From positions 558,001-622,000 of the forward strand of contig NZ_RIBP01000004.1 of the NCBI RefSeq assembly GCF_007273535.1: a stretch of DNA of 64,000 nt, given 5' to 3'. The notes under the pieces were generated by a model. It saw nothing but the letters and a program-made list of their open reading frames with translations. It made no database searches and had not been told where the DNA came from. Positions 54,093-63,221 of this stretch are shown here, in pieces (position 1 is the first letter of the stretch; each line of letters begins with the position of its first letter). The translations under genes were made by a program, and so were the position numbers. Source of the stretch: Niallia circulans. Its GTDB lineage: Bacteria; Bacillota; Bacilli; Bacillales; Cytobacillaceae.

Positions 54093-55061
54093 GTGAACAA
54101 CGAAAATAATTTGCAGGAACAGAATAGTTCCAATATCATTACACCTAATAAAAGAAATACAAAAAAATCTGTCACTACAGCCAAGAAAAAGAGGCTTAAA
54201 AATGCAGGGCTGTTCACACTGTTTGTAGGTCCTGTCTTCCTCGCCTTTACTATTATTGTTTTAGTCCCATTCTTTACAGGAATCTATTATTCTTTTACTG
54301 ATTGGAACGGTATAACAGGACAAATAAAATGGGTTGGACTGGATAACTTCAAATATTTGTTTACAGAGGATAAGCAATTCCAAGAGTCATTTTTACTGAC
54401 GACGAAGTATACAATTGTCGCCATTGTATTGACGAATCTTATCGGCTTTGGTCTGGCGCTTCTTGTCACTCAAATGCTGAAAACTAGAAATATACTGCGG
54501 ACTGTCTTCTTTATGCCTAACCTTCTCGGCGGCTTGTTGCTTGGATTCATCTGGCAGTTCATCTTCGTTAGAGGATTTGCTTCCCTTGGAGAATTAACAG
54601 GCATTCCACTCTTTGAGTTGGCTTGGCTTGGAGATGCTAATACAGCGTTTTGGGGAATTGTTATTGTCAGCGTCTGGCAAGGTGCCGGTTATATTATGAT
54701 TATTTATATTGCTGCATTGCAAAATGTACCACAGGAGCTTATTGAAGCAGCTAAAATTGACGGAGCAAACAAATGGCAAATATTACGCCATATAACAATG
54801 CCTCTTGTTGCGCCTGCTGTAACAATTTGCTTGTTCTTAACAACAGCATCTTCCTTTAAGATCTTTGATGCTAACCTTTCCCTAACAAACGGTGGACCAT
54901 TTAAGTCAACTGAAATGTTAGCGCTTAACATTTACACTGAAGCATTTGTCAATAACCGCTATGGTATCGGCGAAGCAAAAGCTTTAATATTCTTCCTTGT
55001 TGTGGCAACAATCTCTGTCCTTCAAGTTACACTGTCTAAGAAGAAGGAGGTTGAATCTTAA
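54093..55061 (+). CDS. Sugar ABC transporter permease (MalF-like)
   Basis: 322 residues from GTG 54093, with CAGGAGG eight bases upstream; the earlier in-frame GTG lies inside that site. Polar basic N-terminus, then six helices with the EAA-loop block EAAKIDGANKWQILRHITMP. CUT1-family permease, pairs with the next gene. No ATPase gene is nearby, so a shared MsmX-type ATPase encoded elsewhere is expected. Confidence 0.93.
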   Translation: MNNENNLQEQNSSNIITPNKRNTKKSVTTAKKKRLKNAGLFTLFVGPVFLAFTIIVLVPFFTGIYYSFTDWNGITGQIKWVGLDNFKYLFTEDKQFQESFLLTTKYTIVAIVLTNLIGFGLALLVTQMLKTRNILRTVFFMPNLLGGLLLGFIWQFIFVRGFASLGELTGIPLFELAWLGDANTAFWGIVIVSVWQGAGYIMIIYIAALQNVPQELIEAAKIDGANKWQILRHITMPLVAPAVTICLFLTTASSFKIFDANLSLTNGGPFKSTEMLALNIYTEAFVNNRYGIGEAKALIFFLVVATISVLQVTLSKKKEVES

Positions 55062-55888
55062 TGGGCAACAAATATAATGGAAGAACCTTTATTCTAGAAA
55101 TATTTGCGATCTTAATCGGGCTTGTCTTTTTAGTGCCATTTTATTACGTAATTTCTAACTCCTTAAAGCCATTTGCGGAAATTTTGACGAATACATCTGC
55201 ATTGCCTAAGGCACTTCAATTTCAAAACTATGTTAGTGCATTTGAAAAACTTGATTACTTAAAGGTTTTGAGTAATTCATTAATCATCACAATAGCAAGT
55301 AATATCGTTCTTGTTGTTTTCTGTTCAATGGCTGCGTACATGCTTGTCAGAACAAAAAAGAAAATTTCTAATATCATCTTTATGTCCTTTGTGGCAGCAA
55401 TGATTATTCCATTCCAATCAATCATGATTCCTTTAATCAAAACAGCGGGAAGTCTTAATCTGCTTAACAGCATCTGGGGACTTGTTATCATGTATTTAGG
55501 TTTTGGATCTGGTATGACTATCTTCTTGTATCACGGATTTATAAAAGGAATACCGGTAGAATTGGAAGAGGCAGCCATCATTGATGGATGTTCACGATTC
55601 GGCTTATTCTGGCGCATAGTCTTCCCGCTCCTTAAGCCAATAACTGTGACAATTGTAATCTTAAACAGCCTTTGGATCTGGAATGACTATCTGCTTCCAT
55701 CCCTAGTCTTACAAAATCCAGATTTAAGGACGATTCCTTTGGCAACCTTCTTCTTCTTCGGCCAATATACGAAGCAATGGGATTTAGCACTTGCAGCATT
55801 AATGCTCGGTATCATCCCATTATTAATTTTCTTCTTTGCGATGCAAAAACACATCATCAAGGGGATTACAAGCGGCTCTATCAAGTAA
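55061..55888 (+). CDS. Sugar ABC transporter permease (MalG-like)
   Basis: 275 residues; start overlaps the previous stop (TAATG) and AAGGAGG lies upstream. Six helices, EAA block EAAIIDGCSRFGLFWRIVFP, and the C-terminal FAMQKHIIKGITSGSIK typical of CUT1 MalG-type permeases. Confidence 0.94.
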   Translation: MGNKYNGRTFILEIFAILIGLVFLVPFYYVISNSLKPFAEILTNTSALPKALQFQNYVSAFEKLDYLKVLSNSLIITIASNIVLVVFCSMAAYMLVRTKKKISNIIFMSFVAAMIIPFQSIMIPLIKTAGSLNLLNSIWGLVIMYLGFGSGMTIFLYHGFIKGIPVELEEAAIIDGCSRFGLFWRIVFPLLKPITVTIVILNSLWIWNDYLLPSLVLQNPDLRTIPLATFFFFGQYTKQWDLALAALMLGIIPLLIFFFAMQKHIIKGITSGSIK

Positions 55889-55907
55889 TGTACTTAACGG
55901 GATCTAC

Positions 55908-55934
55908 CTCCATCCTTTCTTAAAAAGGATGGAG
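55908..55934 (+). other. Hairpin between permease and binding-protein genes
   Basis: CTCCATCCTTT and AAAGGATGGAG form an 11-bp stem with a 5-base loop, followed at a distance by a run of T (55948-55953). In ABC operons such hairpins can stabilise mRNA or partially terminate, changing the ratio of binding protein to permeases. Confidence 0.55.
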
Positions 55935-55975
55935 ATCCATATAAAAATTTTTTCCTAATTCAGGAGGGGAAACCA

Positions 55976-57268
55976 ATGGGTTTTAAATTCAAAAAATTTT
56001 CATTAGCAGCAGGTGTATTGTCTGCAACACTTCTGCTTGCAACTGCATGTTCCAACGAAACGGCTTCTGATAATTCCGGCAGCAAGGACGGCAAGGTTGT
56101 TGTTGACATTTTCAACGGCAAAGTGGAAATTGCTGACCAATTAAAAGCACTAACAGATGCATATACAAAAGAGCATCCTGACGTTTCTTTCAACATTGAA
56201 TCTGTCGGAGGCGGCGCTGACGGCTCAGCTGCACTGAAAGCAAAATTCGCTTCCAATAAAGCTCCAGATATCTTCGGCAATGGCGGCTACCAAGAAGCCC
56301 TTACTTGGAAGGATAAATTCGAGGACCTATCCGATCAGCCTTGGGTTAAGGATGCTTATGAAAGCGCTCTAGTACCAATGACTATTGATGGTAAAGTATA
56401 CGGACAGCCAGTAAACTTAGAAGGCTATGGCTTTGCCTATAATAAAGAATTATTCACAAAAGCAGGAATTACAGAGCTTCCAACTACTTTCACTGAATTA
56501 GAAGCAGCAGCTGAAAAACTAAAAGCTTCAGGAATCACTCCATTCTCAATCGGATATGGCGAGTGGTGGGTACTAGCAAATCACGGCTTGAACGTGCCAT
56601 TTGCTTATCAGGATGACGCAGATGCCTTCATTAAAGGCTTAAATGATGGTACATCTAAAATTGAAGGAAATGAGTATTTTAACAAGTACTTTGATCTGTT
56701 GGACGTAACTCTGAAATACGGCAACAAAAATCCTTTAACAACAGACTACAATACACAAGTAACTCTATTTGCTACAGGTGAAGCAGCAATGATTCAACAA
56801 GGTAACTGGATTCAGCCGATGATAGACAAATTAAATCCAAATTTGGAAGTTGGCTTTATTCCAATGCCGCTTAGCGATGATAAAGAGCAATCAGATAAAT
56901 TAATGGTCGACGTTCCAACAAACTGGGTTGTTCACAATGGAGCTCCAGATGCTGATAAAAAAGCAGCTCTTGACTTCCTAAACTGGATGGTTACTTCTGA
57001 CGCAGCGAAAACAATGTTAGTAAAAGACTTCAAATATGTACCTGCTTTCAAAACAATTGAAGCAAGTGCAGATGATATCGGCCCACTAGGTGCGGAAATT
57101 CAAAAATACTCTCAAGAAGGCAAAACATATACTTGGCAGTTTATGAAATACCCAGATGGCGCTGGACAAGAATTTGGTGCTAGCTTGCAGGCATATGTTG
57201 GTAAAGAAAGCACAAGAGAAGAAACAATGAAAGCTCTTGATGAAACTTGGAATAAGCTGAAAAAATAA
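55976..57268 (+). CDS. Sugar ABC transporter binding lipoprotein
   Basis: 430 residues; GGAGGGG before ATG. Signal peptide with lipobox ATAC (residues about 22-25), then an SBP_bac_1 fold: PDIFGNGG, YGQPVNLEGYGFAYNKELF, and ATGEAAMIQQGNWIQ, typical of family 1 oligosaccharide-binding proteins. Binds the sugar outside the membrane and delivers it to the MalFG-type permeases. Ligand inferred to be an alpha-glucoside from the nearby GH13 gene. Confidence 0.93.
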   Translation: MGFKFKKFSLAAGVLSATLLLATACSNETASDNSGSKDGKVVVDIFNGKVEIADQLKALTDAYTKEHPDVSFNIESVGGGADGSAALKAKFASNKAPDIFGNGGYQEALTWKDKFEDLSDQPWVKDAYESALVPMTIDGKVYGQPVNLEGYGFAYNKELFTKAGITELPTTFTELEAAAEKLKASGITPFSIGYGEWWVLANHGLNVPFAYQDDADAFIKGLNDGTSKIEGNEYFNKYFDLLDVTLKYGNKNPLTTDYNTQVTLFATGEAAMIQQGNWIQPMIDKLNPNLEVGFIPMPLSDDKEQSDKLMVDVPTNWVVHNGAPDADKKAALDFLNWMVTSDAAKTMLVKDFKYVPAFKTIEASADDIGPLGAEIQKYSQEGKTYTWQFMKYPDGAGQEFGASLQAYVGKESTREETMKALDETWNKLKK

Positions 57269-57278
57269 CTCTATCAAA

Positions 57279-57316
57279 AAAGCAGTGTTCTCTTCTATAG
57301 AGATACACTGCTTTTT
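57279..57316 (+). terminator. Terminator after the sugar-binding protein gene
   Basis: AAAGCAGTGT and ACACTGCTTT form the outer stem, with TCTCT/AGAGA inside, followed by TTTT. Ends the importer operon, so the following transcription unit must have its own promoter. Confidence 0.85.
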
Positions 57317-57339
57317 AATTCATTAATAGTCTTTAAAGC

Positions 57340-57404
57340 TTCACAAACTTGTTAAGAAAAGTTGATAGTTTTGTCATAATTTCTTCATAATTGCGGGGTA
57401 CAAT
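57340..57404 (+). promoter_or_regulatory. Five hexamers every 11 bp (PhoP-box-like) and a -10 element
   Basis: TTCACA (57340), GTTAAG (57351), TTGATA (57362), GTCATA (57373) and TTCATA (57384) start exactly 11 bp apart. B. subtilis PhoP binds TT(A/C/T)A(C/T)A repeats with 5-bp spacers, giving the same 11-bp period. TACAAT at 57399-57404 can be the -10 element, with no -35 at the usual distance, as expected for an activated promoter. Three of five hexamers deviate from the consensus. Confidence 0.5.
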
Positions 57405-57410
57405 AAGTAT

Positions 57411-57497
57411 ATGTTAAGACAATTACTCTTTTTCAAGTTCCCCCTTGAAATAGATATACTTTGGAAATCCAGCTAGTGATAGCTGGATCTTTTTTTG
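57411..57497 (+). ncRNA. Candidate regulatory small RNA with C-rich loop
   Basis: About 87 nt from a start near 57411 to an intrinsic terminator. A hairpin TTTCAAG, loop ttcccc, CTTGAAA (57431-57450) shows a C-rich loop able to pair with Shine-Dalgarno sequences, as in RoxS/RsaE and FsrA. ATCCAGCTA, gtga, TAGCTGGAT (57467-57488) followed by a T-run ends it. No protein gene on this strand uses this terminator. A 21-codon ORF (57411-57476) starts at the same point but lacks a ribosome binding site. Confidence 0.55.
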
Positions 57498-58313
57498 TTA
57501 AAATGCTGGCAATGCAGAATCTTTATAGTCTTCCTCAAGGAATTTCTTCACTTCTGGTCCTGTCATTTTTTCAGCTAGCAGTTTGATTGCTTCTGAATCA
57601 GCATTATCCTTGCGAGCTACAAGGGTAATTGCAAATGCAGACTCAATTCCTTCTGTTAACAGAGCATCCTTGTTTGGCTTCAACCCTAACGGCTCAGCAT
57701 AAGCAGGAGTCATGATTGTTAAATCTGTATCTTCATATACACGGGCAAGCATAAGTAAATCTACTTTTTTGATTTTAAAGTTACGTTTGTTTTCAACAAT
57801 ATCTGCCTCTGTAGCATCCGTGCTAGTTGCATCATCTTTCAGCTTAATCAAGCCATACTTATCCATAAGCGCAAGAGATCTGCTTATATTAGTCGGATCA
57901 TTCGCAATTGCCACAGTTGCTCCATCTGGAAGGTCATCCAATGATTTAAATTTAGGAGAATAACCGCCATATACAGCATGGTAAATCGGCTGAACTGCCA
58001 CTAAATCAGCATTGGAATTGTTGTTGAACTGCTCCATATACGGTACGTGCTGGAAGAAGTTAGCATCCACTTCTTTGTTTGCCAAAGCATTATTCGGCTG
58101 AACATTATCGTTAAGAACAACAATCTCTAAATTAACGCCTTCCTCCTTCATCAACGGCTTCACTATTTCTAAAATATCCGTCATTGGAGGAATTAAGGAA
58201 GCTACTTTAAGCGTTTGCTCCTTTTTCTCTTTCGGTTCTTCTTTATCTGCATTGCTGGCGCATCCTGCAAGGCACAGGACACTGAACAAAATGAATAACA
58301 TTAATTTTTTCAT
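57498..58313 (-). CDS. metQ: MetQ/NlpA-family lipoprotein
   Basis: 271 residues. Signal peptide with lipobox CLAGC, then an NlpA fold with LKVASLIPPMTDILEIV, DANFFQHVPYME and the usual family block VAIANDPTNISRSLALMDKYGLI. Known MetQ proteins bind methionine for MetNI-type importers; here no ATPase or permease gene is adjacent. Fur-type control suggests a different ligand or a link to iron. AAGGGG precedes the ATG. Short and standard length. Confidence 0.88.
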   Translation of the reverse strand: MKKLMLFILFSVLCLAGCASNADKEEPKEKKEQTLKVASLIPPMTDILEIVKPLMKEEGVNLEIVVLNDNVQPNNALANKEVDANFFQHVPYMEQFNNNSNADLVAVQPIYHAVYGGYSPKFKSLDDLPDGATVAIANDPTNISRSLALMDKYGLIKLKDDATSTDATEADIVENKRNFKIKKVDLLMLARVYEDTDLTIMTPAYAEPLGLKPNKDALLTEGIESAFAITLVARKDNADSEAIKLLAEKMTGPEVKKFLEEDYKDSALPAF

Positions 58314-58334
58314 ATGTAGACCCCTTCAATTTTT

Positions 58335-58352
58335 TCTGGCACATTTGCCAGA
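58335..58352 (-). promoter_or_regulatory. Dyad TCTGGCA-catt-TGCCAGA near the metQ transcription start
   Basis: Perfect 7-4-7 dyad just downstream of the -10 element of the MetQ-like gene. It could be a second operator or a hairpin in the 5' untranslated region. Confidence 0.4.
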
Positions 58353-58356
58353 AGTA

Positions 58357-58395
58357 ATTATAGCATGATTCTTTCCATTATGAGAATTATTCTCA
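58357..58395 (-). promoter_or_regulatory. metQ promoter overlapped by a Fur-like box
   Basis: An extended -10 TGcTATAAT (58357-58365) has its -35 region at 58380-58385. Over that -35 lies TGAGAATtATTCTCA (58381-58395), a perfect 7-1-7 inverted repeat matching the Fur box TGATAATnATTATCA in pattern. Iron-dependent repression of the MetQ-like gene is inferred. Confidence 0.65.
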
Positions 58396-58422
58396 AATAT
58401 TCTGATATTTCATACAAAAAAC

Positions 58423-58454
58423 AAAAAAGGTGCAAAGCTCAGTCGCTTTGCACC
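58423..58454 (-). terminator. Terminator after the 3D-domain gene
   Basis: GGTGCAAAGC and GCTTTGCACC form a 10-bp stem with a 6-base loop, followed on the minus strand by a U-run. Confidence 0.9.
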
Positions 58455-58463
58455 ATATCATTA

Positions 58464-59666
58464 TTAATCAAGTATTTTCACTTTAACTGTCTTTCGTCCC
58501 CAAGCTTTTGCTTTGCCGTTATTAGGCATCAGAACGTCGATTTTATGGCCTTTAATAGCACCGCCTGTATCGCCAGCGATTGCCTCACCATAGCCTTCTA
58601 CCCAAACTTTGCTGCCTAATGGGATAACTGCAGGGTCAACTGCTATCAGCTTCATGTTCGCATTCTTCTTGATATTATAACCAAGGGCTGTATAATCAGA
58701 CTTTGTGCTTTCATGGCTGTATGCTGTTGCAGATACATACATTGTCTCTGAACTGCTGCTTTCCTTTTTAGGGCTTGAATTCTTATTTGAATTTGAGCTT
58801 GAATTACTCTTACCTTTAGAGGATGAAGAAGATTTGGGTGCCTCAGTCGTTTCAGCAGATACTGCAGTTTGTTGCTGCACAATTACCTTTTTACGTGCTG
58901 CTGCCTCTTCTTTCTGTTTCTTGATGCTTTCCTCTGCATTCTTTAATTCTGCTTGGATAGCTGCCTTTTCTGACTCTGCTATCTTAATTTCCTTTGAGAT
59001 GCTTTTGTACTTTTTATTTGCTTCAGTTACAGCTACCTGTCTTTTTTCCAGGTTCGCTTCAAGAACAGATTGATTTTCAGCTAATGATTCATAGCTTTGC
59101 TGAAGCTCTGCCTCTTTTTCATCCACATCCTTCTTTTCTGCCTCAATAGTCTCGAGATCCTGCTGCTGCTGTTCCAGAAGGTCTTTATCGCCATTATAGA
59201 AAGCTGATACAGCTGCTGCACGATCTAAGAAATCAGATAAATCTTGAGCACTAAGTATAACTTCCATAATTATGTTTGTTTTATCTGTATTTTGTAAGGC
59301 TACCAATCTATCCTTCATGACATCCTTACGTTCTAGCACTTTATCTTCTAACTCAACAATCTGATCTTTTTTCTCTTCTATCAGAAGTTTCGTCTCTTCT
59401 ATTTTACCTTCAATGGATGAGATTTCTTTTTTACTAGCCTCTAATTGGCCTTCTGTAGATTCAAGCTCATCCTGCACAGCTTTAAGCTCCTTCGATGCTT
59501 GCTGCTGTTCTTGCTCTTTTTCATCGAGCAATCTATCGTTTTCTTCTAGTTTGCTTTTACCATTTGTAAGTGTTTCTTGACTCGTTTCTGCATGTGCCAT
59601 CAATGAAGTAGAAAAAAAAGAAGCACAAATTAATGATAAAACCATCATTTTTTTAATCAGACTCAT
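58464..59666 (-). CDS. Secreted coiled-coil protein with 3D domain
   Basis: 400 residues from ATG 59664-59666 with GAAAGGGG upstream. Signal peptide ending about AHA-E (residue 26), a long coiled coil (about 30-250, rich in E, K and Q), a serine/asparagine linker, and a C-terminal 3D domain (about 310-400) with catalytic Asp residues in AVDPAVIPLGS, AGDTGGAIKGHKIDVL. 3D domains are lytic-type peptidoglycan hydrolases; coiled coils like this occur in PcsB-type proteins. Likely a secreted or wall-associated hydrolase or spore/cell-wall protein. Confidence 0.85.
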   Translation of the reverse strand: MSLIKKMMVLSLICASFFSTSLMAHAETSQETLTNGKSKLEENDRLLDEKEQEQQQASKELKAVQDELESTEGQLEASKKEISSIEGKIEETKLLIEEKKDQIVELEDKVLERKDVMKDRLVALQNTDKTNIIMEVILSAQDLSDFLDRAAAVSAFYNGDKDLLEQQQQDLETIEAEKKDVDEKEAELQQSYESLAENQSVLEANLEKRQVAVTEANKKYKSISKEIKIAESEKAAIQAELKNAEESIKKQKEEAAARKKVIVQQQTAVSAETTEAPKSSSSSKGKSNSSSNSNKNSSPKKESSSSETMYVSATAYSHESTKSDYTALGYNIKKNANMKLIAVDPAVIPLGSKVWVEGYGEAIAGDTGGAIKGHKIDVLMPNNGKAKAWGRKTVKVKILD

Positions 59667-59837
59667 CTTAAAACCCCTTTCCATTAAGTTATAACACATG
59701 AAAGGGGCTGTTAAATTACAATTCTATTAAATTAACGAGTCAATTCCTTTAAAATACGCTTACATACTAGAATGTTTTACTAAGAATGTATTTTATTTCT
59801 ATTAAAAATTCTATCATTTACCAAACAGCTTTTTTAA

Positions 59838-61625
59838 TTACATCTTAAAATTCTTCACAAGCACCGATAAATTATTGGCTTCTGAAAGCATTTCCTTGGT
59901 TCTAGCAAAGATGTGTTCTAGCTCTGCATCCTGTTCCTGCAAGGATCCGGACGATGAAACAGCACCTGCGGCAAAGGTTTGTGAAGCATCTGCTGCCACT
60001 TCCACCCCTGCTTTAATCTCCATACTGCCAGTCATAAGGTGAGCAAGTGTATCTGATATTACAGCAATGTTACAAACCATGTCTTCCACTTCCGTTTTTA
60101 TCGTTTCAAAGCCTTCTCCAGTTTTCTTAATTTTAACAGAGCCATTTTCTAACTCTTGAAAACCGTTCTTAAGTGAGCGGGAGACTGCTTCTGAAACATT
60201 TTGCACCGCTGTTACTGTACTGTTGATTTCCACCAATGAAGTTTCCACTTGGTTTGCAAGCTTCCTCACTTCATTTGCCACCACTGCAAAGCCCTTGCCT
60301 GCATCACCTGCTCTTGCTGCTTCTATTGCAGCATTTAGTGCCAGCAGGTTTGTTTGTGCGGCAATCCCTTTGATCGACTCAACTAGTGTATGAATATTTC
60401 TTGTCTTCTCTTCCATACCTAACACTTCTTCATATGTGTCTCGAATCATTTCATAAACAATATTAGTTTGGGTAATTGATTCTTTCATCGAATTATGGCC
60501 TTTTAATGTAACAGAGAGAACCTTTTCAGAGCTATCCTTTACCATTGCTCCATTATCTGCGGCAACTCCAAGCTGTCTGTTAAAGGACTCGTATGCAGAA
60601 ATCAGCTGGCTTGTACCTTCTCCCTGCTGTTCTGCACTTGCAGATAAAGCTGCCATCGTTTCAGATATCTGCTGACTTGAATGCTTAACATTTGATGAGC
60701 TGTGAGCGAGCTCCTCGCTGTTGTTAGTAACAGAAACTGCAGCGTTCCCAATGCTGTTCACCATGCTTCTCAGACTGTAAATCATGCTATTAATCGCTTT
60801 TTCCAGCTGGCCGATCTCATCCTTGCCATCATAAAGAGATTCTTCCTCCAACAAATCTCCTTGTGCCACCCTGCTAGCTCTTTGTACAACCCTTTCCAGG
60901 TTGTTTTTTAAGGAACGGGAGACAAAGTAAACAAATACTCCGCTAAAGATAGCAGACATCGCTGCTGCCGCTATTATGAGCCAAACAAAGGACGTCATGC
61001 TCTGTTCCATGTTCTGCATCGTATTATTACGGTCCGACTCTACAAAGCTAACTAAATCTGCAAGTGTCGCTGCATTATCCTCTCTAAGCTGTGCGATTTC
61101 CATCCTTGCATCCGTGTAAATCTTTTCATCAAGTCTCACAACCGCCGGAGCGACAACCCGAATAAACAAATCATCTATCTTTTCATTATTCTCTTCAATT
61201 GTATGGATAAGCTGTTTTTGCTCTTTATCTGCAATTGTCCCATTTAAGCCTTCTAGCGACACGTTCAGTTCGTTTCGCAGCTCTCGATAGCTTTTAATGT
61301 CCTCATCTTTTAAAAAGGTTATATAGTCTGCAATACGAATATCCTTGGCCCGTATAAGCGAGCCTATTTCCTCAATTGCTGCAGCCTTTTCTCCTTGAGT
61401 TTTTATATCAATTGTTTTTGTCCAGAACATATTGAGCAGTATAATGACAACTATTGTTGTAGCGAAAAACAGAACAGCGTTAAAGCCAAACAGTAAATAG
61501 AGCTTTGACCTAATTTGCATATCCCTCCACCTGAAAAAGGTTTTCTCTCGATCCTTACTTCCTGATTTCTTTTTAACAATATTCAATGTCCTTGGCTTCA
61601 GCTTTAATTTCCATTTCCCAGACAT
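59838..61625 (-). CDS. Methyl-accepting chemotaxis protein
   Basis: 595 residues from ATG 61623-61625, since GCAGGAGG lies upstream. Basic cytoplasmic N-terminus, helix about 44-66, a four-helix-bundle MCP sensor domain outside the membrane (about 67-205), helix about 210-232, HAMP domain, and the long MCP signalling domain with the conserved hairpin tip [21 protein letters not shown] (about 440-462). It sends signals to CheA/CheW. The ligand is unknown. Confidence 0.94.
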   Translation of the reverse strand: MSGKWKLKLKPRTLNIVKKKSGSKDREKTFFRWRDMQIRSKLYLLFGFNAVLFFATTIVVIILLNMFWTKTIDIKTQGEKAAAIEEIGSLIRAKDIRIADYITFLKDEDIKSYRELRNELNVSLEGLNGTIADKEQKQLIHTIEENNEKIDDLFIRVVAPAVVRLDEKIYTDARMEIAQLREDNAATLADLVSFVESDRNNTMQNMEQSMTSFVWLIIAAAAMSAIFSGVFVYFVSRSLKNNLERVVQRASRVAQGDLLEEESLYDGKDEIGQLEKAINSMIYSLRSMVNSIGNAAVSVTNNSEELAHSSSNVKHSSQQISETMAALSASAEQQGEGTSQLISAYESFNRQLGVAADNGAMVKDSSEKVLSVTLKGHNSMKESITQTNIVYEMIRDTYEEVLGMEEKTRNIHTLVESIKGIAAQTNLLALNAAIEAARAGDAGKGFAVVANEVRKLANQVETSLVEINSTVTAVQNVSEAVSRSLKNGFQELENGSVKIKKTGEGFETIKTEVEDMVCNIAVISDTLAHLMTGSMEIKAGVEVAADASQTFAAGAVSSSGSLQEQDAELEHIFARTKEMLSEANNLSVLVKNFKM

Positions 61626-61734
61626 GACTTTCCTCCTGCAAAAAAAGATAAATAAGACAATATACCTAATTACCAATATGCAGGATTTAAGAGGTTTTAT
61701 CTACAAATTTACAGAAATTTTACAAAAATATAAC

Positions 61735-61765
61735 AATAAAAAAATCAGCAGAGATTCTGCTGATT
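61735..61765 (-). terminator. Terminator of the pst-phoU operon
   Basis: AATCAGCAGA and TCTGCTGATT form a perfect 10-bp stem with a 3-base loop, followed on the minus strand by a U-run. Confidence 0.85.
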
Positions 61766-62423
61766 ATGTGTTCAAATCGTATCGTTTCCCTGTTACTAAA
61801 TAAATAACGTTTTCGGCAATATTCGTAACATGGTCGCCGATTCTCTCAATGTATCTGCAAACGAAGGCAAGCTGTGTTACCTGCTTTGTTTCACTTGGGT
61901 GCTCACGGATATACCCCATAAGTTCTTGAATAAGACGGCCATACATTGCATCAATCTCGTCATCCTTCTCAGCACTTGCTTTTGCAATCACCGTATCCTC
62001 CGTATAGAAGGCTGTTAAGGATTCCCTTAGCATATTAAGTGCCTTCTCCATCATTAGCGGTATTTCCACTATATCCTTAATATGTGGTTCACTGCCAATA
62101 TGAATGGTGGATTTAGCAATATTAACAGCCATATCAGCGATTCGTTCCACTTCAGACGAAATTTTGAGTGCCACGATTATCTTTCTTAAATCAGTTGCTA
62201 CTGGGGATTCCTTTGCGATTAACAAAATTGCCTGATCGTTAATCTTATTTTCCATTTCATCAATTTTGTTGTCCCCTTCAATTACTTCCTCAGCCTTTTG
62301 TAAATCTTGACTAATTAAGGAAACCATCGATTTTTTAATGGCATATTCTGCTTCTTCCGCCATATCTAACAGACTTTGTTTTAATTCTTTAAGATTACTG
62401 TCAAAATTCGTCCTAGTATTCAT
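61764..62423 (-). CDS. phoU: PhoU phosphate-signalling regulator
   Basis: 219 residues from ATG 62421-62423 (NTRTNFDSNLKELKQSL); the longer reading reaches into pstB. Two repeated helical halves, each with a PhoU metal-binding motif such as EVERIADMAVNIAKS and CRYIERIGDHVTNIAENVIYL. PhoU restrains the PhoR/PhoB-type sensor and limits phosphate uptake. It follows two pstB genes, as in many bacteria but not B. subtilis. Ends at the terminator. Confidence 0.93.
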   Translation of the reverse strand: MNTRTNFDSNLKELKQSLLDMAEEAEYAIKKSMVSLISQDLQKAEEVIEGDNKIDEMENKINDQAILLIAKESPVATDLRKIIVALKISSEVERIADMAVNIAKSTIHIGSEPHIKDIVEIPLMMEKALNMLRESLTAFYTEDTVIAKASAEKDDEIDAMYGRLIQELMGYIREHPSETKQVTQLAFVCRYIERIGDHVTNIAENVIYLVTGKRYDLNT

Positions 62424-62436
62424 CCTTGCACCCCAA

Positions 62437-63210
62437 TCATCCAAATCGCCCGGAAATATAATCTTCTGTTCTTTGGTCAGCCGGTCTTGAGAATATTTTT
62501 GATGTTTCGTCAATTTCAACTAGCTCTCCCATTAAGAAAAAGGCTGTTTTATCTGAAACACGTGCTGCCTGCTGCATATTATGTGTCACAACCACAATTG
62601 TATATTTCTCCTTCAACTCAAGCATTAGCTCTTCAATTTTCAATGTTGAAATCGGGTCAAGAGCAGACGTAGGTTCATCCATAAGAAGCACATCAGGCTT
62701 TGTCGCAAGTGCTCTTGCGATGCAAAGACGCTGCTGCTGTCCACCTGAAAGTCCCATTGCCGGAGTATGCAGACGATCCTTTACCTCATCCCAAAGTGCA
62801 ACGTCACGAAGTGATTTTTCTACAATCTCTTCAAGCACCTTTTTTCGCTTTTCGCCGTGAATTCTTGGTCCGTAAGCAATATTTTCAAAGATTGTTTGCG
62901 GAAATGGATTTCCCTTTTGGAAAACCATACCGACATTTTTGCGCAAATCAACTAGATCGATTTTTTTGTTAATAATATTTTTGTTTTTATAGTTAATCTC
63001 ACCAGACATCTTAACGTTTGGCACCATATTAATCATCAAGTTTAATGTTTTAATAAAAGTCGATTTCCCACAGCCGGATGGCCCGATAATAGCCGTAACT
63101 TCATTGCGGTTAATCGGGAAATTGATGTTTTTTAAGGCATGGTGATCTCCATACCAAAGGTTTAAATCATTTATTTCAAATACAGGCGCGTGCGTAACTG
63201 CTGTTGACAT
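62437..63210 (-). CDS. pstB: Phosphate ABC transporter ATPase PstB, downstream copy
   Basis: 257 residues. Walker [16 protein letters not shown], signature [15 protein letters not shown], Walker [13 protein letters not shown], and the C-terminal ISGRFG tail usual for PstB. It energises phosphate uptake through PstCA. 11 bp after the other pstB copy, as with the pstBA-pstBB pair of B. subtilis. TAAGGGGG precedes the ATG. phoU follows. Confidence 0.95.
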   Translation of the reverse strand: MSTAVTHAPVFEINDLNLWYGDHHALKNINFPINRNEVTAIIGPSGCGKSTFIKTLNLMINMVPNVKMSGEINYKNKNIINKKIDLVDLRKNVGMVFQKGNPFPQTIFENIAYGPRIHGEKRKKVLEEIVEKSLRDVALWDEVKDRLHTPAMGLSGGQQQRLCIARALATKPDVLLMDEPTSALDPISTLKIEELMLELKEKYTIVVVTHNMQQAARVSDKTAFFLMGELVEIDETSKIFSRPADQRTEDYISGRFG

Positions 63211-63221
63211 GATAGTCCCCC

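Noticed and set aside
57411..57476. 21-codon ORF in the candidate small RNA
   Set aside because: It begins with ATG at the likely transcript start but has no ribosome binding site, so an RNA function is favoured.
58314..58463. SAM riboswitch upstream of the MetQ-like gene
   Set aside because: No S-box core; the gap is short and contains only dyads, a Fur-like box and a promoter.
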